A DNA stretch of 64,000 bases from Phoma sp. XZ068 (Eukaryota; Ascomycota; Dothideomycetes; Pleosporales; Didymellaceae): the NCBI GenBank assembly GCA_004835665.1, contig RBKR01000001.1:1054001-1118000 (forward strand). Reading direction: 5' to 3'. The notes under the pieces were generated by a model that worked only from the letters and a program-made list of their open reading frames with translations, made no database searches and was not told the DNA's origin. The translations under genes and the position numbers were made by a program. This document shows, piece after piece, positions 10,732 to 20,770 of the stretch; position 1 is the first letter of the stretch, and every line of letters starts with the position of its first letter.

Positions 10732-12575
10732 CTAAAAAGCAGCACCGCCAACCTCAGTCTCGCCGTTCAGATTCCTCAGCGACTGCTCCGCCAAATCAAC
10801 ACGCAGCTGCGCTGTCTCAGCATCTCTCTCCAGTGAATCCCACTCCCTCAGCTTTGCTCTCTTCGCATCTTCCTTCTTCTCAATCATCTCACGCAGCTTT
10901 CTTGCTTCCTCTTCCAGTCTCAAGATCTTGCTCTTGTCATACACTTCAGGTGCTTTCTGGCCGCCTGGGATTTCTTTGGGTAGGTCCGCGAGGTGATCGC
11001 GGAAGCGCATAGTGCGTGGATATGTCGTTGCCGTCGAGTTGTTGGAGCCACGGAAAGTGGCTGAGAAGCTGGTTGGGCCGCTGACTGAGCCGCGAGGGCC
11101 AGAGGGAGGGCCTTCATGAAACCCACCACGGAAACCACCGCCGCCACGGGGTCCTGCGCCCCAAGATCCACGGCGAGGTGGGCCGGAGAAGTCGCGTGGC
11201 GCATCGTACGGGAAGCCGCCACGTCCTCCACCGCGTGGCCGAGTAGGCGCACTCAATGCGGGATTGCCGCCTCGGGGGCCGGCGGGTGGTGCGGTCGGTG
11301 CTACACTTGCAGGTCCAGCAGGCGGTGACATGGCTGGCGAAGGGTAGCTACGGCTCGACGGGCCTGTTGGCGGCGCCCTGGAGAACTCGCCATCGCCGTT
11401 GCGGCGGGCAGACGAAGGGCCAGTAGGGGGTGCGAATTCCCTATCTCTATCACCCCGAGGTCCTCTGGGAGGACTGGCGTCCCGTCTTCGTGGGGGACTC
11501 CTGTCTCGAACAGGGCTGGGGTCTCTACGTCGAGGAGGTGACCGCTCCCTCTCACGCTCGCGGAAATTTTCGCGAGGCGCTGGCGCTCTGCTGGCCTCAC
11601 GTTCGCGGAACGGCGATCTGGGCGCGGAAACAGGCTCTCTGGTAGGTCTGTCGTCTACGAGGGCAGCTCTGCTGGGGTGTACTGTGGGACGAGGAGACGA
11701 TCTGCGGGACGTCGCCGCAGATTGAACGCCCGAGGCTTCGTTGGAGGTGTATGCAGGTCTGGCGGAAGGCGACCTGCGGCTTCTCCATGTGTCTGCAGTG
11801 TACGGGTCGACGCGGTCGCGCCGGGGCGAGGGTGAGCGGCGTCGAAAGTCTCGGTTGTCTCGCGGAGGGGGTGAGATTCGTCGCGGGCTGGTTAAGTTAG
11901 CAAAAGCCATCTTTACGTTGTAAAGGCGCCAAAACGGACCTGCTGATGCGCGAGCGAGGCTCCTCGTACCGGCTTGCTCGCACGGGCGAGCGCATCCCCC
12001 TGCTCCTAGCTGGCGAGGCTTCGCGCGTCCTGGGCGGCGGTGACCTGTCGCGCGGTCGCGGCGAGCGCGTGTATGAATCGTACCCATCTCTCCTCGGCGA
12101 TCGAGCGCGGTCATTCCTAAAGTCGTCCCGGCGTGGAGAGAAGTTGCGGCGCGGCGGCGAGCGCGGCCTTGCCCTCCAGTTGTCGTCGCGGCGCGGACTG
12201 CGTGACCGTCTCCTAAAGGCTGGCGAGCGACTCCGCGGTCGCACTGGGCGGTTGTTACCTCCGGGAGTGTATGTGTCGGCAGAGGCTAGGCCGCGGCGAG
12301 GCGGGGACCCACGTCGTGGAGGAGGAGAGCTGCGACGAGGCGGCGATCGACCTGCGCGGTAGCTATCCACGCGAGGTCCTGGAGAACGGCTTCGTGGTCG
12401 GGGTGAACGTGGTCTATACGTATTCGAGTATCGGTCGTCTCTACTCGCCTGTCAGTTGCTGTCGCAAGTGTGCATGGTGCGTGCACTGTGTAGCTGAAAT
12501 GCTCTTTTGGCGCGCATACGGTGGTGTCGGCTTGACAAACCTTCGATCCCGGTCTCGCTCGCGGTCTCGATCCAT
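10732..12575 (-). CDS. Arg/Ser/Pro-rich protein with C-terminal coiled coil, unknown function
   Basis: Three-exon model of 563 residues: 12541-12575, 11940-12440 and 10732-11887. The N-terminus is a run of Arg/Asp followed by about 250 residues rich in RS, SP and RRD units, as in nuclear speckle and splicing-associated proteins. The middle is Gly/Pro/Arg-rich with RGG-like patches. The last 95 residues are different: RFRDHLADLPKEIPGG followed by a predicted charged coiled coil (LEEEARKLREMIEKKEDAKR). The 52-bp second intron has a weak donor (GTCCGT) but a clear GCTAAC branch point, and both introns preserve frame. The first ATG is inside a very short exon. No RRM or other fold is visible, so a role in RNA metabolism is inference from composition. 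Low complexity makes the exact N-terminus less certain. Confidence 0.75.
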
Positions 12576-13333
12576 GGTTGGGTGCAAGTCAAAGTCTGTT
12601 GTTTCTTCAAGCTGCAATGAATAGCGAGTGTGATAGTGCTCCTATGTATAGCTTGGTAGACTGAGGCGGGCGGGGGCTGGTGTTGTAGGCCGTCGAGGTG
12701 TGCAATGAAAGTTAAAAGTTCGGCCAAGCCTCCGTCCAACACGGATAGCCCTGCGTCAGTCACGTGTATGCGTCCAACCACAGGCATCCAACGTCACCGC
12801 TAGGCGGTCGCAAATACTGCTCTAAACGCCGCCTGTGCAAATTGGATCGCCGGTTCGCTTTTGCCTGTGTTGGTAGTCACAAGTTGTGGCGTTGTGGTTC
12901 GAATCAGAGGCAGGTGGTGCGTGGCCTAGTATCGTCTCCCAGCAATGCTAGTATTCTTCATGTATTCTCCCTGTCCAATCACCCAAGTCTTGAATCCTCC
13001 ACGGTGGCCTTCTGACTGTACTTCTTGATGATACCGTACCAGGTATGCAATCTTGTACAGATCCGTTCTTGTTTGCCAATCCTCTTGAACATATCCCTCC
13101 ATTCGATTCATTTTCATCACTACAAGCTTCGTCTTGTTCTGCCCGGTACGAAAGGCCACAGGCTCTTGAGCTCGATTCTTCATTTTGCGCGATCTTGATG
13201 GTCGCCGCATGTAACGCCATAACCCAATGCTGGCTACGATTCTTCAAAACCCTTGGATATCCATAACGCCGGCTCCGCTCGAGCAGTCCAATCGTCACAC
13301 CTCCGATCTTTTATACAGCTCCACCTCTTGTGT
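12576..13333. other. Intergenic region between RS-rich gene and SF3B2
   Basis: About 760 bp with the presumed promoter of the RS-rich gene and the 3' end of the SF3B2 gene. Short open frames on both strands show no family resemblance. A B-box-like string near 12896 was considered and rejected as a tRNA. Confidence 0.45.
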
Positions 13334-15100
13334 CTACCGCTTGTTGCCACGCTCGGGGTCCTTCTTGGCCCTCTTCCTGCTCTCTGATGCTATCATGTCC
13401 GCCAGATCATCTTGATCGATACTCTGCCATTGTCCTGCGGCCTCCGCACGTTGCCTTGACTCGTACTCCTTCTTCAGTGCATCCTTATCCAGCTTATCGC
13501 TATCCGCCAGCTGGTCAACGTCCACGGAAATGTCGATATCGCCAGCCTTTCGCTTCCTCTGCGCAGCTCCGAGTTGGTCCCTCCTCGCCGCATCGAGATC
13601 GTAAGCGTGCTCGCCGCCGAAGAAGCCGGTCGCTGAGATGTTCTTTTCGGGCAGAACCTGGTATGCACTTCGGGGTGCACCTGGCTCCTCGGTCTCAATT
13701 CCTTTGCGTTGCTTGCGAAGCGTGAACTCGCCGCCGATGCTTTCTGTACCGCCCACCTCGGAGGGCATGGCAGATGCGGCGCCGGTCATCGATGTCTGAA
13801 TGCCGCTTGCGTCCTCTTCCTCGTCCTCCTCTTCTTCGTCTTCGTCCTCCTCTTCATCGCTTTCTTCGTCCTCGCTCTCGCCTTCAGCTCGCAACACTCC
13901 CCACGTTGTCCGCTCAACGGGCTCACCCTCGTGAGAAGGCTGTTGCTGCTCCTCGAGAATGCTAGTGCCGTAGAGATCACCACCAAATAGTGGCCGTCCG
14001 GCATCGTCTGTCGGTGGCTTACCCCACTGACCAGGCTGGAAACCCCACGACGCGCCCGGAGGAATGGGGGCATTCACGCCAGGAATTCGCATGTTGGGGT
14101 ACGAAGGCGAAGGACCGAAACGTTGCATGTTGATGAGCCATGGTGGTGGGTGTCCAGGTGCCATGCCGAGAGCTTCCCTCAGCTCTTCGCTCAGATCACC
14201 AGGCTTTAAGTTGACAAGATTCGTCTCGAACTCCTTTCCTTCGTAGTATACCTCGCCGTATCGTGTCAGTTCAGGCTTTGTTTGTCGTCGGAAGAAGGCG
14301 TCGTATAGTTTGGAATAGTCAATGTCGAGTTTGCCAAGCTTTCCCTGGACGCGCTCGCGCTGCTTTTGCCGCATAGTCATCTCTGCCTGCTTCTCAAGGA
14401 CCGCATCTCGCATCTCAGCAATACCGGTTTCTTGAATGAACTTTGGCAGCGCAAATGGCGGCTTCTCGATACCGCGCTTCGAGGACAGGTATTCCCTCTT
14501 GAGGGACCAGTGTGTCGGGACAGGGATGACGTTCTTCGCGCCCTTGATAGCCACCAGTAGCTGCGGATCTGAGGAAGAGACGTCTGTCCATTCGACAAGC
14601 TCAGGCTTGCTAACCAACGACTTCAGCTGAGCGACTGAAAGCTTGCTCATGGCTTTGCGCTGCTTCTTGGAGATCTTCGGTGTGCCATCCTCTTCCTCAC
14701 TGACATCGTCGTTGTCGCTATAATAGATCTCCGGCTTCTCGTCGTCCTTGGTAGCTACCTCCTCCTCTGTTCGTTCCCTGAACTTCTCGAAGATGTCCTT
14801 GTACTGTTCGAACAGTGGGTTATCTAGGTCGTATTGATTCGAGATATCGTCGATGTTGACCAAGTCCGCGGACTTCACCGCCTGTACATCGTTATTCGTG
14901 TCGCTTTCTGGTTCAGCGGATTCGCTCTCACGCGCAGAGTCGGTGGCTTCGGACGGTGTCTCCTGTCGAAATATCAGTACTGTTATGGAAGCACAGTTTA
15001 CGCATTTGAGGCTCACAGAGCGCTGCGCCTTCTTCTTTGCGCGCCTGTAGGCGTTCTTGTTTCCCTGCTTCTTCCCCTTTGCAGCGGTTGCGCCCGACAT
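13334..15100 (-). CDS. CUS1: Splicing factor 3b subunit 2 (SF3B2/Cus1)
   Basis: Component of the SF3b part of U2 snRNP, which stabilises U2 binding at the branch point. Two exons, 15017-15100 and 13334-14962, encode 570 residues, shorter than the human protein and longer than yeast Cus1. The conserved core contains VEWTDVSSSDPQLLVAIKG, HWSLKREYLSSKRG, KPPFALPKFIQETGI and KLDIDYSKLYDAFFR. It continues into the Pro-rich PSP-type segment with GHPPPWLINMQRFGPSPSYP and PPGASWGFQPGQWG. An acidic tract (poly Glu/Asp) and a Lys/Arg-rich C-terminus follow. The 54-bp intron has a GTGAGC donor, TACTGAT branch point and CAG acceptor. Its length is a multiple of three and it holds no stop codon, so retention would add 18 residues. 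The ATG at 15100 (MSGATAAKGKK) is preferred. Confidence 0.93.
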   Translation of the reverse strand: MSGATAAKGKKQGNKNAYRRAKKKAQRSVSLKCVNCASITVLIFRQETPSEATDSARESESAEPESDTNNDVQAVKSADLVNIDDISNQYDLDNPLFEQYKDIFEKFRERTEEEVATKDDEKPEIYYSDNDDVSEEEDGTPKISKKQRKAMSKLSVAQLKSLVSKPELVEWTDVSSSDPQLLVAIKGAKNVIPVPTHWSLKREYLSSKRGIEKPPFALPKFIQETGIAEMRDAVLEKQAEMTMRQKQRERVQGKLGKLDIDYSKLYDAFFRRQTKPELTRYGEVYYEGKEFETNLVNLKPGDLSEELREALGMAPGHPPPWLINMQRFGPSPSYPNMRIPGVNAPIPPGASWGFQPGQWGKPPTDDAGRPLFGGDLYGTSILEEQQQPSHEGEPVERTTWGVLRAEGESEDEESDEEEDEDEEEEDEEEDASGIQTSMTGAASAMPSEVGGTESIGGEFTLRKQRKGIETEEPGAPRSAYQVLPEKNISATGFFGGEHAYDLDAARRDQLGAAQRKRKAGDIDISVDVDQLADSDKLDKDALKKEYESRQRAEAAGQWQSIDQDDLADMIASESRKRAKKDPERGNKR

Positions 15101-15500
15101 TGTGACGGTTGTTGCGTGTGAGTGGTAGAGAACGAGCGCCTCGGGGCGGGTGTCACCCAACGCTAGAGTACCTGTAGGCTGTCTATAAACAGGTTTGGTT
15201 CAGCACTAGGTACAGCGTTTGTGCGTTGCAATAAGTGGGGTGAAATGGTTGCGCGCGATGGAGTTGCGACGTGCAGATAGGTTGGACGCGGGAAAGTTTT
15301 GGCCAAGCTCGACGTTCGCGACGGCTTACGTGATCGAGTGCTCCACTATAGCTACATATACACCACTCAAAGCGCATGGACAATATATTTCCGCTTTACA
15401 TGAATGCCTATAGGTAGAAACTGCGGAGTTCCCTTATAGATCGAGGAAATGAACCCCGTTGATCGAATCCATCATCAGTCATGACCTAACAAAGCTGGAC
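15101..15500. other. Intergenic region between SF3B2 and the aldo-keto reductase
   Basis: About 400 bp with the presumed SF3B2 promoter and the 3' untranslated region of the reductase gene. No other feature was seen. Confidence 0.45.
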
Positions 15501-16515
15501 TTAACTCCTATCATTTTCGTCAAACTTCTGCTGCCAGAAGCCACGGAAGTGCTTCTGCTGGCCGAGCGTGTTAATCTCCTGGATTTCTTTGGGTGTCAGC
15601 TTGAACGTCGCAGCCCTCAAGTAATCGCTCAATCTCTGCTCTTTGGAAGAAGTTGTAATGGGCACAACGTCCTGGTCGATGCACCATCTCAGAGAAATCT
15701 CGCCAGCACTGACAGCGTACTTCTTCGAAAGAGCCGCAAAGTAGTCATCCAGAGGCCCGGGCGCGGCCTTGGTAGCTGCAGTGAGTGGGCTGTAAGCTGT
15801 GGTAGCGATGCCATGCTGCTTGTGGAGAGCGAGGAGCTCGGCACGCTGGAGGTAAGGGTGGAACTCTATCTGGTTGCATGCAGGAACCACTTTGGCGGTT
15901 CTCAGGAGAGCGTCCAGGTGAGCAGGTTTGTAGTTGGAGACTCCAATCGACTTTGCCAGACCCTTGGCCTGAATGGCTTCCATCTGCGCCCAGGCTTTCT
16001 GGATATCCTCGTCGGTCTTCGCAAACCAAGGCTGGTGAATGAGGTAGCTGCTTGTAATCAGTAGAGGCCATGAGTATAGTCAGGGCATTTTACAGATCAA
16101 CATAGTCCAACTGCAGCTTCTTCAAACTTATTTGCAGAGCACCTTCAATGTCGTGGATGTTTGCGTTATGGACCTTGGTGGTCACATAGAGTTTTTCACG
16201 CTCAACGCCAGACTCCTTGATACCGGTTCCAAGCTCTTGTTCCGTCTTGTACACTGGGTTGATAGGTCAGTCATGATACAACTGCCATCTGGAGCCGCAA
16301 CCTGAGGGAAACTTGATGCATGACATACTTTCTGCTCCGTCGAGGTGTGTGTACCCGATCTTGATCGCCATCTTCACAGCATCGATAATGCTTTGGTCAA
16401 TCTTGGACTCATCACCAGTCTTGAACCAGGCTGTGCCCGTACCATATCCTAGCATCGGAATCGAGGCTCCGTCGTTAAGCCTGAGCTTCGGGATGGTAAG
16501 ATTAAGCTGTGACAT
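15501..16515 (-). CDS. Aldo-keto reductase, AKR3-like (alpha-keto amide reductase type)
   Basis: Cytosolic NAD(P)H-dependent carbonyl reductase of 297 residues, the usual family length. Exons are 16329-16515, 16094-16253 and 15501-16047. The catalytic tetrad is visible as Asp59 (THLDGAE), Tyr64 (MYKTE), Lys89 (VTTKVH) and His120 (LIHQP). Cofactor-binding landmarks include [21 protein letters not shown] and the C-terminal [11 protein letters not shown]. The GTGTAWFK start and the TTSSK motif resemble yeast YDL124W, an NADPH-dependent alpha-keto amide and aldehyde reductase, so that subgroup is favoured. The exact substrate is unknown. The three introns of the region's genes are short here (75 and 46 bp), and the second has a TACTGAT branch point. 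A TATATA-like box lies about 75-80 bp upstream of the ATG. Confidence 0.9.
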
Positions 16516-17066
16516 TTTGCTAGAGCTGTTCAACAGTGCGTGGTGTGGTGAGGGGCAGAAGTTGAGTCTACGTTTGGTTTGAGCAAGGCTATATAACGAT
16601 AACGGCGAGTGTAACAGCAATTAGATGATGAAAGATTGGTTATGGTACAGGCAATAAGCAGCACGAGTAATGCCGCTGTTTACATCGCGACATTGCGGCT
16701 CCGAAAGCGGGGTGGTAGGTTTACGTCATCGTAATGAGAAGCACGGCTATTCACAGGTATCAAGGCCTCTACCTGCAACGAAGATATTTCAGAGGTAATT
16801 CGATCCGAGACGTGAATGATTCTTGTAGTCTACCTTTTCTGGTTCCGGCGTAGGATTCATATGCTTGCCTTGGTTGGTCTAGTCCGGGTCAACCTGCATC
16901 ACAACACTATACCATTGGCGAATCAGGATGTTGTTCCAGAAACTCATTCGTCTTAGCATTAGCATGTACGACTCATTTCTCGATTGCGTGGGCTTCTGGA
17001 TGCCCAAAAACTGCAGGTTCAAACACCCAAGCTGCTGCTGCGTGATGAATGGCGAATCCGATGTCT
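16516..17066. other. Intergenic region upstream of the aldo-keto reductase
   Basis: About 550 bp between the reductase start and the stop codon of the short F-box-like gene. An open frame of about 70 codons at 16879-17088 follows the F-box-like gene in another frame. It could be an unrecognised 3' exon, but no splice junction was convincing. Confidence 0.4.
16590..16598 (-). promoter_or_regulatory. TATA-like box of the aldo-keto reductase gene
   Basis: Read on the minus strand the sequence is GTTATATAG, about 75 bp upstream of the reductase ATG. Position and sequence fit a TATA element; the transcription start is not known. Confidence 0.45.
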
Positions 17067-17501
17067 TCATTGCTTCCGCCGAGCCCAAACATGCAACCTA
17101 GTCTTTGTCTCCTTGCTCGCCCGTTCCTGAAACTGGAAGAATTGACCAGCCAGAGCGAACATCAGGCTAATATTGTCTCGCGAATTCCCCAGCTCGGCGA
17201 TTTGCAGCCACAATTCCATCGGTAATCTCGCCAACACGGCTGTGCTGCCTTCACTAACAGTGCGATACTCAGTGTCGTCACGTGTTATGCGCATGTAAGT
17301 CGGAAGCGTCAATTGAGGTATGAGACTATGACGGCGTAATGTTGGAAATACTGCTAGCGCGAACTGCATGGACGAGTTCACGCTTAGGTACTCCCATATC
17401 TCAAGCAAGAGCTCGGCAGGGAGCTGATCGAAGGATGAGGCCCCTCGGGGTGGAGGTGGTGGTGGTGGTGGTGGTGGTGGTGCGCCAGCAGCAGATGCCA
17501 T
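17067..17501 (-). CDS. Short F-box-like protein with polyproline N-terminus
   Basis: Open frame for 144 residues from a clear ATG. After a tract of 11 prolines encoded by a GGT/CCA microsatellite comes FDQLPAELLLEIWEYL, a typical F-box first helix. A second similar segment, LARLPMELWLQIAELG, lies near residue 90. F-box proteins link substrates to the SCF ubiquitin ligase through Skp1; whether this short form does so is unknown. It starts only 64 bp downstream of the PGA1-like gene's stop codon, on the same strand. It may be truncated or have a missed 3' exon, since most fungal F-box proteins are longer. No substrate-binding domain is visible. Confidence 0.5.
   Translation of the reverse strand: MASAAGAPPPPPPPPPPPRGASSFDQLPAELLLEIWEYLSVNSSMQFALAVFPTLRRHSLIPQLTLPTYMRITRDDTEYRTVSEGSTAVLARLPMELWLQIAELGNSRDNISLMFALAGQFFQFQERASKETKTRLHVWARRKQ
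17449..17481. repeat. (GGT)n trinucleotide microsatellite in coding sequence
   Basis: A nearly perfect run of GGT units on the plus strand. It encodes most of the polyproline tract of the short F-box-like protein. Such tracts change length easily by slippage, in steps that keep the frame. Confidence 0.85.
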
Positions 17502-17564
17502 AATCTTTGAGCGTATAGACTTGCTGAACCCTTAAGTGTATGAAGCCGCCACGACTGGCGCTGT

Positions 17565-18360
17565 TCAGTCTGCATGCGCTTTGGCGGGGGCGTCTTCGAT
17601 TACTGAGAGCAGCCAGTAACATACACTGCCTGAGATAAACCAAGCTGCAACAGCAACGGCTGTGATGTATGTGGCGATTGGTACTAGGGAGCGCGGTAGA
17701 ATGTTTAGGAGGAAAGGATCAAGGACTATATATGTCAGTTACCTAAAGTCGTACGACGGTTCTGGTACTCACTGATATCAACATCGACTGGTAGCGGGTA
17801 GTCCATCAACGTGCGGTTAGTCGAATAGTACGACGCTGCTGCCTGGACCCTCAAAAACAGTGTGGATTGTGTGCCTCCAGTAATCTTCTGCGCGCTGCCC
17901 TTATTTTCAGACTTTGATAGTCGATCACTATAGTTTGCGAGAGAGGATACAAGTTCTGGAGAGTCGAATAGTTGGGTGATTGAGAAGGTATCGAGCCAGA
18001 AATCAGTTGGCGACTGACATTTAAGTCAGTACGTGCAATTACTGGGAGCTCCTCAAGCAATGGACTCACAGTCGCTGGCCAGCATATGCGGACCTCGTAC
18101 CTTCTGCCCTCCTCCAGATCACTCAGAAGGTACCAAGATTCGAGGCCGTGAGGCTCCGTACTTGAAGGGAACTGGACAGAGAGCTGTGTTGGTAAAATAG
18201 GTTCAGGGCCTGACAGCGAGTGCAGGCGTAGGTCATCCAAGCTAGGGCGGGCATCAGGGAGAGTCACAGCGCTGGGCCCGAGAAAGATAGTCTTCTCGAC
18301 GTTGGCATTCACAGTCCAGGGCTGTGACACAATGCAGAGCAGGGCAGCTATGACGCGCAT
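17565..18360 (-). CDS. PGA1: PGA1-like ER protein (GPI-mannosyltransferase II co-activator family)
   Basis: ER membrane protein needed, in yeast, for adding the second mannose to GPI anchors together with Gpi18. Three exons, 18070-18360, 17773-18013 and 17565-17725, encode 230 residues. A cleavable signal peptide (MRVIAALLCIVSQPWTVNA) precedes the family-typical NVEKTIFLGP. A lumenal domain contains SWYLLSDLEEGRRYEVRICW and, after the first intron, DTFSITQLFDSPELVSSL. The C-terminus has ILDPFLLNILPRSLVP followed by one transmembrane helix (about 190-215). Without splicing the frame ends early in unrelated sequence; with it, recognisable family segments line up. The ATG at 18360 is chosen because it begins the signal peptide. 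It is divergent from alpha-tubulin. The family call rests on recalled sequence features. Confidence 0.82.
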
Positions 18361-18715
18361 GGTTGGGGGACGGCACACTGCTCGAGAGGAAAGCCGGAAA
18401 AAAGCAACTGCGTGCTCTCACGTGGGCCAGAACAGCTTCATTGGGTCACGCAAAGCTTCACTTGAGCGTGTTTCGTGGTGTTGATGGGGTTATTGTGGTT
18501 TGTCACCATCCTCGAAAGAGCAGCGGGGCACGGGCCCGTCTCCGCTACCAGCTAGCTCCTTCCGTACGATAAACACACTAAATCTTCTACGGTGCCAACA
18601 ACACTCGACACACCGTCTCCGCTGCTCCCCACCCGCAGTCTCTCGTCAAGCACCTTCAGCTCTTGCGCAGAAGGCATCCAACACCTCCAGTTCATACTCC
18701 CACCATCTATCCACC
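18361..18715. promoter_or_regulatory. Shared divergent promoter region, PGA1-like / alpha-tubulin
   Basis: A 355-bp interval separates the two start codons, so both promoters must lie in or overlap it. The tubulin side is pyrimidine-rich over the last 100 bp and ends in CCACC before the ATG, a strong initiation context. No specific factor site was assigned. Confidence 0.5.
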
Positions 18716-20436
18716 ATGAGAGAAGTCATCTCCCTCAACGGTATGAAACCCCCACACGCGCACGCGCCCTGACCGCCCCGTCTTGGGCGGGACATCCTGG
18801 TGATATTTGTTGATACTGACATTGCACGCGTCTAGTCGGCCAGGCCGGTTGCCAGATCGCAAACTCATGCTGGGAGGTATGTTCACGCCCTCTGGCACAC
18901 CATCCGCACCTCTCCGCCGCCCACAATGCGAAAAGGAGGGGGCAACAACGGGTGCCTTGACCGCCTTTGAGGGATTATGCTAACACACCACTACAGCTCT
19001 ACTGCCTCGAGCACGGCATCCAGCCCGATGGCTACCTCACTGAGGAGCGTAAGGCCAAGAACGACGACCATGGCTTCAGCACTTTCTTCTCCGAGACTGG
19101 TACGGCTGCCTCCATCCTGTCCATTGCGCACCCCTCTGACACACACTGCAGGCCAGGGCAAGTACGTCCCGCGCACCATCTACGCCGACTTGGAGCCCAA
19201 CGTCGTCGACGAGGTCCGCACTGGCACCTACCGTTCTCTCTTCCACCCCGAGCACATGATCACCGGCAAGGAGGATGCCTCCAACAACTACGCCCGTGGC
19301 CACTACACAGTCGGAAAGGAGCTCATTGACCAGGTCCTCGACAAGGTCCGCCGCGTTGCCGACAACTGCTCCGGTCTGCAAGGTTTCCTCGTCTTCCACT
19401 CCTTCGGCGGTGGAACAGGTTCCGGTTTCGGTGCCCTCCTGATGGAGCGTCTCTCCGTCGACTACGGCAAGAAGTGCAAGCTCGAGTTCTGTGTCTACCC
19501 TGCGCCGCAGGTCGCCACCTCGGTTGTCGAGCCCTACAACTCCATCCTCACAACCCACACCACCCTGGAGCACTCCGACTGCTCCTTCATGGTTGACAAC
19601 GAGGCCATCTACGACATCTGCCGCAGGAACCTCGGTATTGAGCGCCCCAACTACGAGAACCTGAACCGCCTCATCGCTCAGGGTATGTACATGCTCCATC
19701 TTCGCTGATTCTATAGCTGACATGGAACAGTTGTCTCCTCCATCACTGCCTCGCTCCGCTTCGACGGTTCCCTCAACGTCGACCTCAACGAGTTCCAGAC
19801 CAACTTGGTCCCCTACCCCCGTATCCACTTCCCTCTCGTTGCCTACGCTCCCGTTGTCTCTGCCGCCAAGGCCGCCCACGAGGCCAACTCGGTCATGGAG
19901 ATCACCAACGCCTGCTTCGAGCCCAACAACCAGATGGTCAAGTGCGATCCTCGCAACGGCAAGTACATGGCCACCTGCCTGCTCTACCGCGGAGATGTCG
20001 TCCCCAAGGACACCCACGCTGCCATTGCTCACCTCAAGACCAAGCGCACTATCCAGTTCGTCGACTGGTGCCCGACTGGTTTCAAGATCGGTATCTGCTA
20101 CCAGCCTCCCCAGAACGTCCCCAACGGCGATCTCGCAAGCGTCAACCGCGCCGTCTGCATGCTGTCCAACACCACAGCCATCAGCGAGGCATGGTCCGCT
20201 CTGTCGCACAAGTTCGATCTCATGTACTCCAAGCGTGCTTTCGTCCACTGGTATGTTGGTGAGGGTATGGAGGAGGGCGAGTTCTCTGAGGCTCGTGAGG
20301 ACTTGGCTGCTCTTGAGCGCGATTACGAGGTGAGTCGTTTACCTCCTTTCTTGAGCGGGGTGTTGGCTAACAGTGTGTTCAGGAAGTGGCTGCCGACTCG
20401 CTCGAGGGCGAGGAGGGTATTGAGGCTGAGTACTAA
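18716..20436 (+). CDS. TUB1: Alpha-tubulin
   Basis: Structural subunit of microtubules, paired with beta-tubulin. Six exons: 18716-18740, 18836-18876, 18997-19099, 19152-19682, 19731-20329 and 20383-20436. They give 450 residues, the classic alpha-tubulin length. It begins [17 protein letters not shown] and holds the GTP-binding signature GGGTGSG near residues 142-148. It ends in an acidic tail finishing EEGIEAEY, with the C-terminal aromatic residue used in detyrosination cycles. All introns have canonical borders and are short (48-120 bp), concentrated toward the 5' end with a first coding exon of only 25 nt. An intron before the last 17 codons encodes no protein change but separates the acidic tail. 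Identification is secure. Confidence 0.98.
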
Positions 20437-20770
20437 GCGTTTCTGCGCTGAGCGCAGCGGCGTTGTGAAAAGCAGTTCGGTTCTGCATCACTACCTTTGG
20501 TTGTTCTTGTCGGAGCTACGCTTTAGAAGCAACACCGCATTTTGGCGAAGGCGAGCAAAGGAGTTTTGTTGGACTGCTAGCTTACATATCAAAGCGTTTT
20601 GGGATGGATTATCCTCTTTCACTGTTACTACTCTCTTACTAATGCACGATAAATTGCTTCATATGTATGATCTCGTGAACAAGATGCAATGTGAGATGAT
20701 ATTTGAAGCATACGATTCGCTCACATTACGATAAACAATCCAAATATGCAACGTTGCTGTGAACGGAACC
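20437..20770. other. Convergent intergenic region, alpha-tubulin / CTF4
   Basis: About 330 bp between two stop codons on opposite strands. It presumably carries both 3' untranslated regions and polyadenylation signals. Nothing else is seen. Confidence 0.5.

Noticed and set aside
12855..12915. tRNA-like B-box string (GGTTCGAATC) near 12896
   Set aside because: The flanking sequence gives no acceptable A box or full cloverleaf; the distance between possible acceptor arms is about 50 nt, too short.
19076..20248. A 390-codon minus-strand frame opposite alpha-tubulin
   Set aside because: It crosses tubulin exons and introns on the opposite strand, has a residue mix typical of antisense frames, and no family match.
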